The notes under the pieces: model-generated
Seen by the model: the letters and a program-made list of their open reading frames with translations, nothing else
Database searches by the model: none
Told to the model about the DNA's origin: nothing
Made by a program: the position numbers and the translations under genes
Shown here: positions 1 to 7,607 of the stretch, piece by piece
Layout of the letters: each line of letters starts with the position of its first letter
How positions within the stretch are numbered: position 1 is the stretch's first letter
From: Candidatus Gastranaerophilales bacterium
GTDB taxonomy: Bacteria > Cyanobacteriota > Vampirovibrionia > Gastranaerophilales > Gastranaerophilaceae
Direction of reading: 5' to 3'
DNA length: 64,000 bases
Assembly (NCBI GenBank): GCA_944324255.1
Contig: CALUVM010000002.1
Span: forward strand, 62,001-126,000

Positions 1-6
1 CATTAA

Positions 7-1470
7 TTAATCTCCCAAAAATATTTCTCTTACCTTTTCTCTGTCGTCAAAATGAATTGTTTCTGCAGCAAGTATTTGATAGTCTTCATGTCCTTTTCCT
101 GCAACCAGAACAACATCATTTGCGTTAGCAAGTTTATAAGCTTCTTTTATTGCAAGTTCTCTGTCCGGTTCAACAATAACATCGTTAACTTTTTTAATAC
201 CGGCTAAAATATCAGTAATAATTTGCTGAGGATTCTCTGACCGTGGATTATCGCTTGTTACAATAACTTTATCAGCTAATCTTTCAGCAATTTCTCCCAT
301 TTGCGGACGTTTTGTAGCATCTCTGTCACCTCCGCAGCCGAAAATACAGATTAATTGTCCGTTTTTAGGTGTGATTTCTCTGGCAGCTTTAAGAACATTT
401 TCCAATCCGTCAGGAGTGTGGGCATAATCAACAATTACTGTAGGTTTATTAACAACGATTTCAAACCTTCCTGCAACGCCCGGGATTTTCTCAAGAACAC
501 GGATAGATTTTTCTATATCAAAATCAAGGGCAAGTGCTGTAGTTATAGCTGCCAGAATGTTGTAAACAGAGAACATTCCGTTCATAGTCAGTTTTGTTTT
601 ATATTCTTTTCCTTTGACAACACAGGTGAATGATGCTCCGTCATGTTCAAAAATTACATCTTTTGCCCTTACGTCGGCATCTTTGTTAACAGCATAGGTA
701 TAAGTACTTACAGTAGGCGAAATGACGCCCATAAATGCATCTGCATACTTGTCGTCAGAATTTATTATGGCGAAATCTCCTGCTACAAGCTGGGCAAATA
801 ATAGGGCTTTTGCTTTAAAATAATTTCCCATTGTTATATGAAAATCCAGATGATCCTGTGTAAGGTTTGTCAATACTGCTCCGTTAAAGTCTACATAGTC
901 CACCCGATGCTGTACCAGAGAATGAGAGCTTACTTCCATAACTACATTATCTATACATTTTTCATTTATATTAAACAGGATATCCTGTAGTTCCGGAGCT
1001 TGCGGGGTTGTGTGTTTAGCATCGTGATAAGAGTCATCGCTTGAAAACTTATGTCCAAGAGTTCCTATCAGTGCACATTTTTGTCCGTTTGCTTCATAAA
1101 GTTTTTGTATAAGATGTGTAACGGTTGTTTTACCGTTTGTGCCGGTAACACCGATTATATTTAATTTGCGGGAAGGGTTACCATAGAAAATGCTTGAAAT
1201 TCGGGCAATCATTTCTTCTGTTGATGAAACAACAATTTGCGGAACATCAATATTTAAACGTCTTTCTACTACAAATACTACAGCACCGTTAGCGGCAGCT
1301 TCTTCTGCGTATTCGTGACCGTCAACATGTTCTCCTGTCAGGCATATAAATATGTCATTAGGTCTTGCCTTTTTGGAATTGTATGAAATGCCCTCTATTT
1401 CGTATGACATATCTTCCAGATTAACAAGTTCTATGTAGTCAATTTCATCAATTAAATTTCTGATTTTCAT
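7..1470 (-). CDS. murE: UDP-N-acetylmuramoyl-tripeptide synthetase, meso-DAP type (MurE)
   Basis: This cytoplasmic Mur ligase adds meso-diaminopimelate to UDP-MurNAc-L-Ala-D-Glu in peptidoglycan synthesis. The 487-residue length is normal for the family. The ATP-binding P-loop GVTGTNGKTT is at residues 107-116, and the motif DNPR in the C-terminal domain is the family signature for meso-DAP rather than lysine. The start has a GAGG ribosome site and lies 15 nt after the upstream penicillin-binding protein gene, so the two are probably one operon. Immediately downstream, bases 3 to 1 read ATG on the minus strand behind a GGGAGA site; by mur-cluster order this could be murF, but only its first codon is in the window. 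Confidence 0.95.
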   Translation of the reverse strand: MKIRNLIDEIDYIELVNLEDMSYEIEGISYNSKKARPNDIFICLTGEHVDGHEYAEEAAANGAVVFVVERRLNIDVPQIVVSSTEEMIARISSIFYGNPSRKLNIIGVTGTNGKTTVTHLIQKLYEANGQKCALIGTLGHKFSSDDSYHDAKHTTPQAPELQDILFNINEKCIDNVVMEVSSHSLVQHRVDYVDFNGAVLTNLTQDHLDFHITMGNYFKAKALLFAQLVAGDFAIINSDDKYADAFMGVISPTVSTYTYAVNKDADVRAKDVIFEHDGASFTCVVKGKEYKTKLTMNGMFSVYNILAAITTALALDFDIEKSIRVLEKIPGVAGRFEIVVNKPTVIVDYAHTPDGLENVLKAAREITPKNGQLICIFGCGGDRDATKRPQMGEIAERLADKVIVTSDNPRSENPQQIITDILAGIKKVNDVIVEPDRELAIKEAYKLANANDVVLVAGKGHEDYQILAAETIHFDDREKVREIFLGD

Positions 1471-1485
1471 AATAACCTCACTAAA

Positions 1486-3225
1486 TTAAAATTCCTGGTT
1501 AACTGTTACGGTTCTTCCGCTTATTTTGTCAGGCTGAAGATTCAGGATATGTGTAATCTGAGTTGCTATTTCTTTAAAAATAGGTGTAGCTACAGTATTA
1601 CCCCAAATTTCTCCCCCTTGAGCCGAATCAACAATTACATATATTAAAACTTGCGGATCTGTTGACGGCAGGTACCCTACAATAGAGGTATAAAGCTTAT
1701 TTGTGTATCCGGCTCCGTTTTCTTTTGGTTTTATTGAAGTACCGGTTTTTGCGGCAACATTGAAGTTATCCATTTTAACGGCAGTTTTACCTCTGTTGAT
1801 AGCTTCTGTAAGCAGTTCTGTAACAGCTCTTGCGTGTTCAGGAGTCATAACCTGAACTTTTTTTATTTTTATAGCTTCTTCTTCAGGAGAATATTTTATA
1901 ACATGCGGAGTAATCCAGGTTCCGCCGTTAGCAATTGCGGATACTGCCGCAACCATTTGTATAGCTGTTACGGAAGAGCCATAGCCGTAACCCATAGATG
2001 CATGGTCTGACGTATCCCATCTGGCAGCCGGTTTTAAGATACCAACCGACTCTCCCGGAAGGTCTATTCCTGTTTTTTCACCAAATCCGAATTTCTTAAG
2101 CATTCCGTAGTATTCATTTTTATCCATCATTTGTGCCACAAGAACTGAGCCGACATTGCTTGAGTGCTCAAAAAGGTAGACCAAATCAATCATACCCGGG
2201 TTCGGATGCCTGTTATAATCATAATTTTTAATAGTCCACCAACCTACTTTAATTTTTCCGGTATCGTGGATTTTTGTGTATTTATTAATTTTACCCAGTT
2301 CCATAGCTGAAGCTACCGTAATTGTTTTAAAAGTAGAACCCGGCGGGAAAACATCCGTAAGCGTCCAATTTTTTGTTTGAAAACTTGTTGCTGACTTAAA
2401 ATTATTCGGGTCAAAATACGGATAGACAGCATATGCCAGAATTTCTCCGGTTCTAGGGTTTGTTACAATAACAGCACCTCTCAAAGCTTTAAACTTCTGG
2501 ATAGATTTCATTAGAGCTTTTTCGCATACATGCTGAACCGCAGCATCAATAGTTAATGTAACATCCTGTCCTTTTATAGGTTTAGTAGCTGCAATAGGGT
2601 CTGTTGTTATGTTATATATAACCTTACCTTTCGGGGTGACTTCAAGGTCAGAAGTCTTAGAAACACTTTCCAGCTTGTCTTTTGCGGTTAATTCAACTCC
2701 GGAAGCTACGTCGGCATCAAAATTATAATACCCGAGCACATGAGCTGCCAGAGTGCCCTGCGGGTATGTTCGGATACTCTTTTTATCCATCGGAACTTCA
2801 CGTAAATTAAGTTTTGCAATCTGATCTCTCGTGTGCCTGTCCACGTTCTTTTTCAGGGAAATTAAAGGAACATCTTGATTAATCTTTTCAAGCAGGGTCA
2901 TTTGTGAGATTTTTAAAATAGGAGCCAGCATTCTGGCAAGTTCTTCAGGCTTGTGGTCAATATCATCCCGTCTTATATAGATATCGTAGTACAAAGTATC
3001 CGTTGCGAGTTTAATGCCGTTTCTGTCATAAATGTTGCCGCGCATAACAAAGGAATTGGCTCTGCGCTGGTTTTTCGCTTTGATTCGAAAATGTCTGACA
3101 TCAAGCACCTGAACGGCAAACAGGTAGATAACAAATAGAGCAATAAGAATAACAAAAACTATCTGAAGCCACATAAGGCGTTCAGAAAAAAGCCTGTTCT
3201 TGTTAGGATTCCCTATTTGGCGCAT
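1486..3225 (-). CDS. Class B penicillin-binding protein, FtsI/SpoVD type transpeptidase
   Basis: A membrane-anchored D,D-transpeptidase that cross-links peptidoglycan, most likely the divisome or elongation enzyme. One N-terminal membrane segment follows a basic tail. The dimerisation domain is followed by the transpeptidase domain with active-site PPGSTFK (near residue 300), SSN (HSSNVGS) and KTG (AAKTGTS). I place the start at 3225 because GGGGGAG lies just upstream of that ATG; an in-frame ATG at 3240 would put this ribosome site inside the gene. It precedes murE by 15 nt. FtsI and SpoVD cannot be told apart here; no PASTA domain is present. Confidence 0.9.
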   Translation of the reverse strand: MRQIGNPNKNRLFSERLMWLQIVFVILIALFVIYLFAVQVLDVRHFRIKAKNQRRANSFVMRGNIYDRNGIKLATDTLYYDIYIRRDDIDHKPEELARMLAPILKISQMTLLEKINQDVPLISLKKNVDRHTRDQIAKLNLREVPMDKKSIRTYPQGTLAAHVLGYYNFDADVASGVELTAKDKLESVSKTSDLEVTPKGKVIYNITTDPIAATKPIKGQDVTLTIDAAVQHVCEKALMKSIQKFKALRGAVIVTNPRTGEILAYAVYPYFDPNNFKSATSFQTKNWTLTDVFPPGSTFKTITVASAMELGKINKYTKIHDTGKIKVGWWTIKNYDYNRHPNPGMIDLVYLFEHSSNVGSVLVAQMMDKNEYYGMLKKFGFGEKTGIDLPGESVGILKPAARWDTSDHASMGYGYGSSVTAIQMVAAVSAIANGGTWITPHVIKYSPEEEAIKIKKVQVMTPEHARAVTELLTEAINRGKTAVKMDNFNVAAKTGTSIKPKENGAGYTNKLYTSIVGYLPSTDPQVLIYVIVDSAQGGEIWGNTVATPIFKEIATQITHILNLQPDKISGRTVTVNQEF

Positions 3226-3454
3226 ACTTCTCCCCCGCATACTCTATACTAGCATAAGCATGAATGAAAGAGAAGTAATTAAACAAAATTTACAATACAT
3301 GCAGCAGGCATGCTATATTTGCCATTTAGTGTAAAAAATACACCGAATGACTGGTAACCACCCCGGCTATTTTTAAGTGTATTTTTGGCACTTTATGCGC
3401 AAAACCCTATAATTACACAACTTTGAGCTTGTTTACAAAAGTTCACATACCCCC

Positions 3455-3483
3455 TTGACAAAATTTTAAATATGATACATAAT
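3455..3483 (+). promoter_or_regulatory. Sigma70-type promoter for the small gene at 3545
   Basis: TTGACA (3455-3460), a 17-nt spacer and CATAAT (3478-3483). Transcription would start near 3490 and give a leader of about 55 nt that includes the GAGGTG ribosome site. The rest of the 3226-3454 stretch, upstream of the divergent PBP gene, shows nothing assignable. Confidence 0.6.
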
Positions 3484-3544
3484 GAAATTGTAAAATGAAG
3501 TGTAAGAAAAACACTTAATAAGAAAGATCACAGAGGTGATAATT

Positions 3545-3817
3545 ATGCAAGTAACAAGAATTAATAATATAAATAATATCAACTTTAGAGAGAATAATTT
3601 AACAAGAGGGGTTAATTCAGAAAACGCTATTTTAATGCTCAGAGACCCGAATGCAGCAGTAAAATTCGAAAAGAATCAGGAATACGCTAGAATGGCTGAC
3701 TCTGTTGATACTAACCCGTTTGTTTCTCTCGGTTATAAGTTATACAGAACTTTCAACCAGCTTAAGGTTAGAGAAAGATCTAATGCCGAAAATAATAAAT
3801 TTAGCGCAATCGCATAA
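3545..3817 (+). CDS. Small orphan protein, 90 aa, with N-terminal F-containing tail
   Basis: Not recognised. The ATG at 3545 sits 6 nt after a GAGGTG ribosome site; a GTG nine bases earlier overlaps that site and is unlikely. The protein starts with a Asn/Ile-rich stretch ending in NINFREN, resembling the N-terminal tails of other orphan proteins in this window. The body is hydrophilic and probably helical, with no signal peptide, membrane segment or cysteine pair. It is monocistronic, with its own promoter and a hairpin terminator. Function unknown. Confidence 0.7.
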   Translation: MQVTRINNINNINFRENNLTRGVNSENAILMLRDPNAAVKFEKNQEYARMADSVDTNPFVSLGYKLYRTFNQLKVRERSNAENNKFSAIA

Positions 3818-3850
3818 GTTTTTCTATAATATAATACACACACATAATTT

Positions 3851-3885
3851 AGCGGTAATTGATGTTCAATTATCGCTTTTACTTT
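3851..3885 (+). terminator. Rho-independent terminator after the 3545 gene
   Basis: A 12-bp stem with one G-U pair (3851-3862 with 3866-3877), a 3-nt loop, then a T-rich run TTTACTTTT. Confidence 0.7.
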
Positions 3886-4007
3886 TATTAAGGGCGAAGA
3901 TTTAATCTGAACCGGCGAAAGCAATATAAAGATGTATTTCGGGTATCTTGTCCGGCGGCATAAAGGGCATGTTGATTAAACCCGTTCCATCTTTTACACT
4001 TACCCCT

Positions 4008-4592
4008 TTACCCCTCACCGTTAATTCTGGCAATGAGTTTATTATAATTATCCAGATATGTTTGAGCTATTTTAGGTTTATTAAGGCTGTTATATACATA
4101 AGCCAAATTATATTGGAATTCCGGAACATCCGGTTTAAGGGTAATTGCTTGTAAAAGACTTGATTTAGCTTTTTTGATTTTTCCGAGTTTTATATATGCA
4201 CAGGCTAGATTATAGTGAAGGTAAGCGTTTTCTCTGTTTGCAGAGATGGCTTTTTTATAATTATCAACTGCCATATTGTATTTGTTATCTTCAAGATAGA
4301 TATTAGCCAGGTTATAGTAAGCTTTGTAGAACTTTTTATCTGTATTTATTGCTTTCTGGTACATGAATACTGCATTATCACGTTCACCCTGTTCAGCCAT
4401 AATATTACCCAAAAGCAGCCAATCCTGCGCAGAACGTTCTTTTTCATCAATTTGCAGGATTAAATCCATTGTTCTGTTATAGTTGTTATCTATGTAAAAC
4501 GCTGTTGCTTGCTTGGATAAATCTTCTGCAGTTGCTCCGAAACACGGAATTGATATTAAAAATAGCAATAACAGTAATATAACTCTTCTCAT
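4008..4592 (-). CDS. Secreted TPR-repeat protein, 194 aa
   Basis: An N-terminal signal peptide (MRRVILLLLLFLISIPCFGA) is followed by about four tetratricopeptide repeats, recognisable from the W/Y-x-x-A spacing and the phrases KAYYNLANIY and AYLHYNLACAY. It probably acts as a protein-binding scaffold in the periplasm or at the outer face of the membrane; its partner is unknown. There is no Shine-Dalgarno sequence. A near-consensus promoter ends exactly 6 nt before the ATG, so the mRNA is probably leaderless. The gene stands alone between a convergent and a divergent neighbour. Confidence 0.88.
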   Translation of the reverse strand: MRRVILLLLLFLISIPCFGATAEDLSKQATAFYIDNNYNRTMDLILQIDEKERSAQDWLLLGNIMAEQGERDNAVFMYQKAINTDKKFYKAYYNLANIYLEDNKYNMAVDNYKKAISANRENAYLHYNLACAYIKLGKIKKAKSSLLQAITLKPDVPEFQYNLAYVYNSLNKPKIAQTYLDNYNKLIARINGEG

Positions 4593-4598
4593 AATTTA

Positions 4599-4627
4599 AT
4601 TATATTTAAAAAATTCATTCTTTTCAA
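4599..4627 (-). promoter_or_regulatory. Promoter placed for leaderless transcription of the TPR gene at 4592
   Basis: On the minus strand: TTGAAA (4627-4622), 17-nt spacer, TATAAT (4604-4599), then six bases before the ATG at 4592. The predicted +1 is the A of the start codon. Confidence 0.75.
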
Positions 4628-4693
4628 ATCCGTGATTGAATCGGCTTTGAGTTCATGATACACTTCTTATGGTAAAGAAGAAGGAGTAATTTT

Positions 4694-6547
4694 ATGGTCG
4701 GGATATCACTACTAAAAAAAGATGATACAAAAGTTATTTCTGAGGCTCTTAAGGCTCTTGGAAAAGAGAATTTTGCACTAATTATACATGGAAGCAGTTT
4801 TCCATCAAAAGAGGGTGAGGATACCGGTTTTGGTTCTTTTAATTCTGCTGCCGGACATGATTTAATTGATTATGCATCACAGTATTTCAATGCTCTTCAA
4901 TTAGGTCCTGCGGGCAAAACCAAATCTTCAGACCCTTCTCCGTATTGCGGGACAATTTTTTCCGGAAATCCGCTGTTTATTGACCTTAAACAATTAACAG
5001 AAAAGGAATGGGGACATATTTTATCGGAGGAAACATTCAAAAAAATAGTTGCCGAAAATCCTAACAGGGATAAAGGTAAAACAGCTTATTCTTATATTTC
5101 GATTTCTCAAATGAATGCTTTAAAAGAAGCGTGGAATAATTTTAAAAATACAAAATTACTTAAAAAAGAGTTTGAAAAATTTAAAAAAGAAAATGATTTC
5201 TGGCTTTCAAACGATTCTTTATATGAGGCTCTTTCAATAGAAAATAACGGAGATTACTGGTATATCTGGACGAACGAAACCGATAAAAACCTGCTTAACC
5301 CGAAAAACGAAGAGGAGAAAAAACTTTATAAATCACGTATTGAAGAAATTAAGTCTAAATACGCTGATGAAATTGATTTTTATAAATTCTGCCAGTTTGT
5401 GCTTGAGCAGCAGAACGAAGAAACCAAGAAGTTTGCACTTAAAAAAGGTATTAAAATGATTGCAGACAGACAGGTTGCTTTTTCTGACAGAGATGCCTGG
5501 GCATATCAATCACTTTTCCTTGACGGATGGTATCTTGGCTGTCCTCCTGATTATTTTTCAAAAGATGGGCAGGCATGGGGATTCCCTGTAATGGATCCGG
5601 ACAAAATGTTTAATAAAGACGGTTCTTTAGGTGAAGGCGGAGTTTTGATGAAAAACCTTTACAAGAAGATGTTCAAAGAAAATCCGGGCGGGGTTAGAAT
5701 TGACCACATTGTAGGGCTTATTGACCCCTGGGTTTATAAAGCAGGTAAAAAGCCTATGTGCGAAGAAGGTGCAGGACGACTCTATTCTTCTCCTGAACAT
5801 CCTGAACTTTCAAGGTATGCCATTGCACGTATCGAGGATTTAGACCAGACACTGGAAGCTGATAAAGAAAAAAGAGTTAAGACTCTTTCTGATGAGCAGA
5901 TTAAACTTTACGGAAGATTAATAGAAAAAATAGTTATTGCAGCGGCAAAAGAATGTGGCATGGATAAGAATGCGATTGTTTGCGAAGATTTAGGAACTCT
6001 TACAAACCCTGTTGATGCGGTAATGAAAAAATATGAGCTTCAAGGTATGCGGCTTACCCAGTTTGTAGTGCCGGAAAAACCGGAACATCCGTACAGATGT
6101 AAAAACATTACGGAAAATGTATGGAATATGGTTGGAACTCATGACAATCTGCCGATTGAAATGTGGGCAGAAAGCATGATAAACACTCATGAAGGTTATT
6201 TGCATGCTAAAAACCTTGTTGAGGATTTATTTGCGGAAGCTGATAATAAAGATGATATTATTGTTAGACTGACTCAGGATAAAGACTATTTGAAGTTTGT
6301 TAAATTAACAGAGATTTTTGCATCTAAGGCTAAAAATGTTCAAATATTCTTTACCGATTTCTTCCAGATAAAAGATGTTTATAATCGTCCGGGAACATCA
6401 GGGGATCAGAACTGGTCATTAAGACTCCCTAATAATTTTAGAGAATTGACTCCTATTGATTTGAATGCACTGTTAAAAGCTGCAATTATTTCAAGAGGAA
6501 AAGGCTTTGCGACCAAACATGCAATTCTGATTGAAAAATTATCATAG
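4694..6547 (+). CDS. malQ: 4-alpha-glucanotransferase (amylomaltase, GH77)
   Basis: Transfers alpha-1,4-glucan chains between malto-oligosaccharides in the cytoplasm, supporting glycogen or maltodextrin turnover. Length is 617 residues. The GH77 hallmarks are in order: GCPPDYFSKDGQAWGFP, the nucleophile Asp in GGVRIDHIVG, the acid/base Glu in VCEDLG, and the third Asp in GTHDNLP. The start has an AAGGAG ribosome site. The region between about residues 130 and 230 is unusually lysine-rich. No other sugar genes are adjacent; the phosphorylase at 21.9 kb is the likely functional partner. A perfect GC-rich palindrome follows the gene. Confidence 0.93.
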   Translation: MVGISLLKKDDTKVISEALKALGKENFALIIHGSSFPSKEGEDTGFGSFNSAAGHDLIDYASQYFNALQLGPAGKTKSSDPSPYCGTIFSGNPLFIDLKQLTEKEWGHILSEETFKKIVAENPNRDKGKTAYSYISISQMNALKEAWNNFKNTKLLKKEFEKFKKENDFWLSNDSLYEALSIENNGDYWYIWTNETDKNLLNPKNEEEKKLYKSRIEEIKSKYADEIDFYKFCQFVLEQQNEETKKFALKKGIKMIADRQVAFSDRDAWAYQSLFLDGWYLGCPPDYFSKDGQAWGFPVMDPDKMFNKDGSLGEGGVLMKNLYKKMFKENPGGVRIDHIVGLIDPWVYKAGKKPMCEEGAGRLYSSPEHPELSRYAIARIEDLDQTLEADKEKRVKTLSDEQIKLYGRLIEKIVIAAAKECGMDKNAIVCEDLGTLTNPVDAVMKKYELQGMRLTQFVVPEKPEHPYRCKNITENVWNMVGTHDNLPIEMWAESMINTHEGYLHAKNLVEDLFAEADNKDDIIVRLTQDKDYLKFVKLTEIFASKAKNVQIFFTDFFQIKDVYNRPGTSGDQNWSLRLPNNFRELTPIDLNALLKAAIISRGKGFATKHAILIEKLS

Positions 6548-6570
6548 AATAAAATAAAGGGTATGAATAT

Positions 6571-6602
6571 GGCGGGAGCGATGCAGCTGCATCGCTCCCG
6601 CC
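6571..6602 (+). terminator. Perfect 32-bp palindrome, terminator-like hairpin after malQ
   Basis: The arms GGCGGGAGCGATGCAG and CTGCATCGCTCCCGCC are exact complements. Only a short GTTTAATT follows, so the T-run is poor. The palindrome after the phosphorylase gene at 21.87 kb has the same plan: a GC-rich base and a GATGCA/TGCATC tip. Confidence 0.7.
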
Positions 6603-6625
6603 GTTTAATTACTATCTTCCGATAT

Positions 6626-6976
6626 AAGGTCTGCGTGCGTAGCTATGTATGGAAACACCAAACCTGTAGTTATACAGTAGAGGGAGACCTTGCAGAGATA
6701 GTTCAATTTTGGAGTTTTTCTATTGTTTCCCGACAGAAGGTCTACGTGTGTAGCTATGTATGGAAACACCAAACCTGTAGTTATACAGTAGAGGGAGACC
6801 TTGCAGAGATAGTTCAATTTTGGAGTTTTTCTATTGTTTCCCGACAGAAGGTCTGTGTGCGTAGCTATGTATGGAAACACCGAACCTGTAGTTATACAGT
6901 AGAGGGAGACCTTGCAGAGATAGTTCAATTTTGGAGTTTTTCTATTGTCTCCCGACAGAAGGTCTACGTGCGTAGC
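6626..6976. repeat. Tandem repeat of a 111-bp unit, about 3.2 copies
   Basis: The units begin at 6628, 6739, 6850 and 6961 (partial) on the phrase GGTCT, exactly 111 bp apart. They are nearly identical, with differences mainly in CTRYGTGYGTAG, CRAACC and TTGTYTCC. Each unit holds two small hairpins (CTAC-GTGT-GTAG in copy 2 and CTGTA-GTTA-TACAG) and is bounded by GGTCT...AGACC. Because 111 is a multiple of three, open frames run through on both strands, but they have no ribosome site and look incidental. The following bases to 7199 hold no gene that I can see. Confidence 0.9.
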
Positions 6977-7199
6977 ACCGGCTAATGCAAAAAAAACTGA
7001 CTTACTACGAAGCCAGTCTAAGTATTTTCTCTAATAATTTTGGGAGGAGATTTGGGGATAGTTGATACATGGCATGCTACTATAAATTTTGTAATCATGG
7101 TACATGTCGTACAAAAAGTTTTACAAAACTTAATATATCCTCAAATTTACACACCAAATAAGACCGGCAAAGGTTAATAAAACAATGGCACAAAGAGAA

Positions 7200-7388
7200 T
7201 TAGCCTAAAAGTTCGGTTAATAAAGTAGCATTTTCTTCTGCTTTAAGATTATTAGAAATCTTGTTACGTTTAATATATACTCTCAAAGCTTCACGAATCA
7301 ATTCACTTCTTGTTCTTTGTTCGGAATTAGCTATATTATCTACTTTGGTTAGAAAGTCGTTAGACATTGAAATCAATACTCGTGCCAT
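7200..7388 (-). CDS. Ribbon-helix-helix DNA-binding protein (CopG/Arc type), 62 aa
   Basis: The start ATG at 7388 follows GGAGGG, and the protein begins MARVLISMSNDFLTKVD: a short beta strand and the first helix, followed by a typical second helix RTRSELIREALRVYIKRN. It is a small dimeric repressor or antitoxin-like protein. No toxin ORF is adjacent on either side, so it is an orphan regulator or the survivor of a toxin-antitoxin pair. The 219-bp stretch upstream (7389-7607) shows nothing else assignable. Confidence 0.85.
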   Translation of the reverse strand: MARVLISMSNDFLTKVDNIANSEQRTRSELIREALRVYIKRNKISNNLKAEENATLLTELLG

Positions 7389-7607
7389 ATTCCCTCCATA
7401 ATCACACTCTATTATATCATATAAATAGTTTATTACAAGAGTATATCTGTAATATATTAATAAATTGTTACTCAATTAAATCATGCTCTAATCCAGCGGG
7501 AGCATGTATTTCCATGATATTAAGTTTTGTAAACTTCATGTTTTAAAAAGTCAATTCATGAAAACATAAATACTTTATATATATAACGAGAACTATTAAG
7601 AGGATAA

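Noticed and set aside
6626-6976. Possible CRISPR array.
   Set aside because: The whole 111-bp unit is repeated, with no short repeat alternating with unique spacers, and no cas gene is near.
6563-6985. Open frames of 140 codons (+) and 107 codons (-) through the 111-bp repeat.
   Set aside because: They result from a repeat length divisible by three. Neither has a ribosome site, the sequences are low-information, and both strands are open equally.
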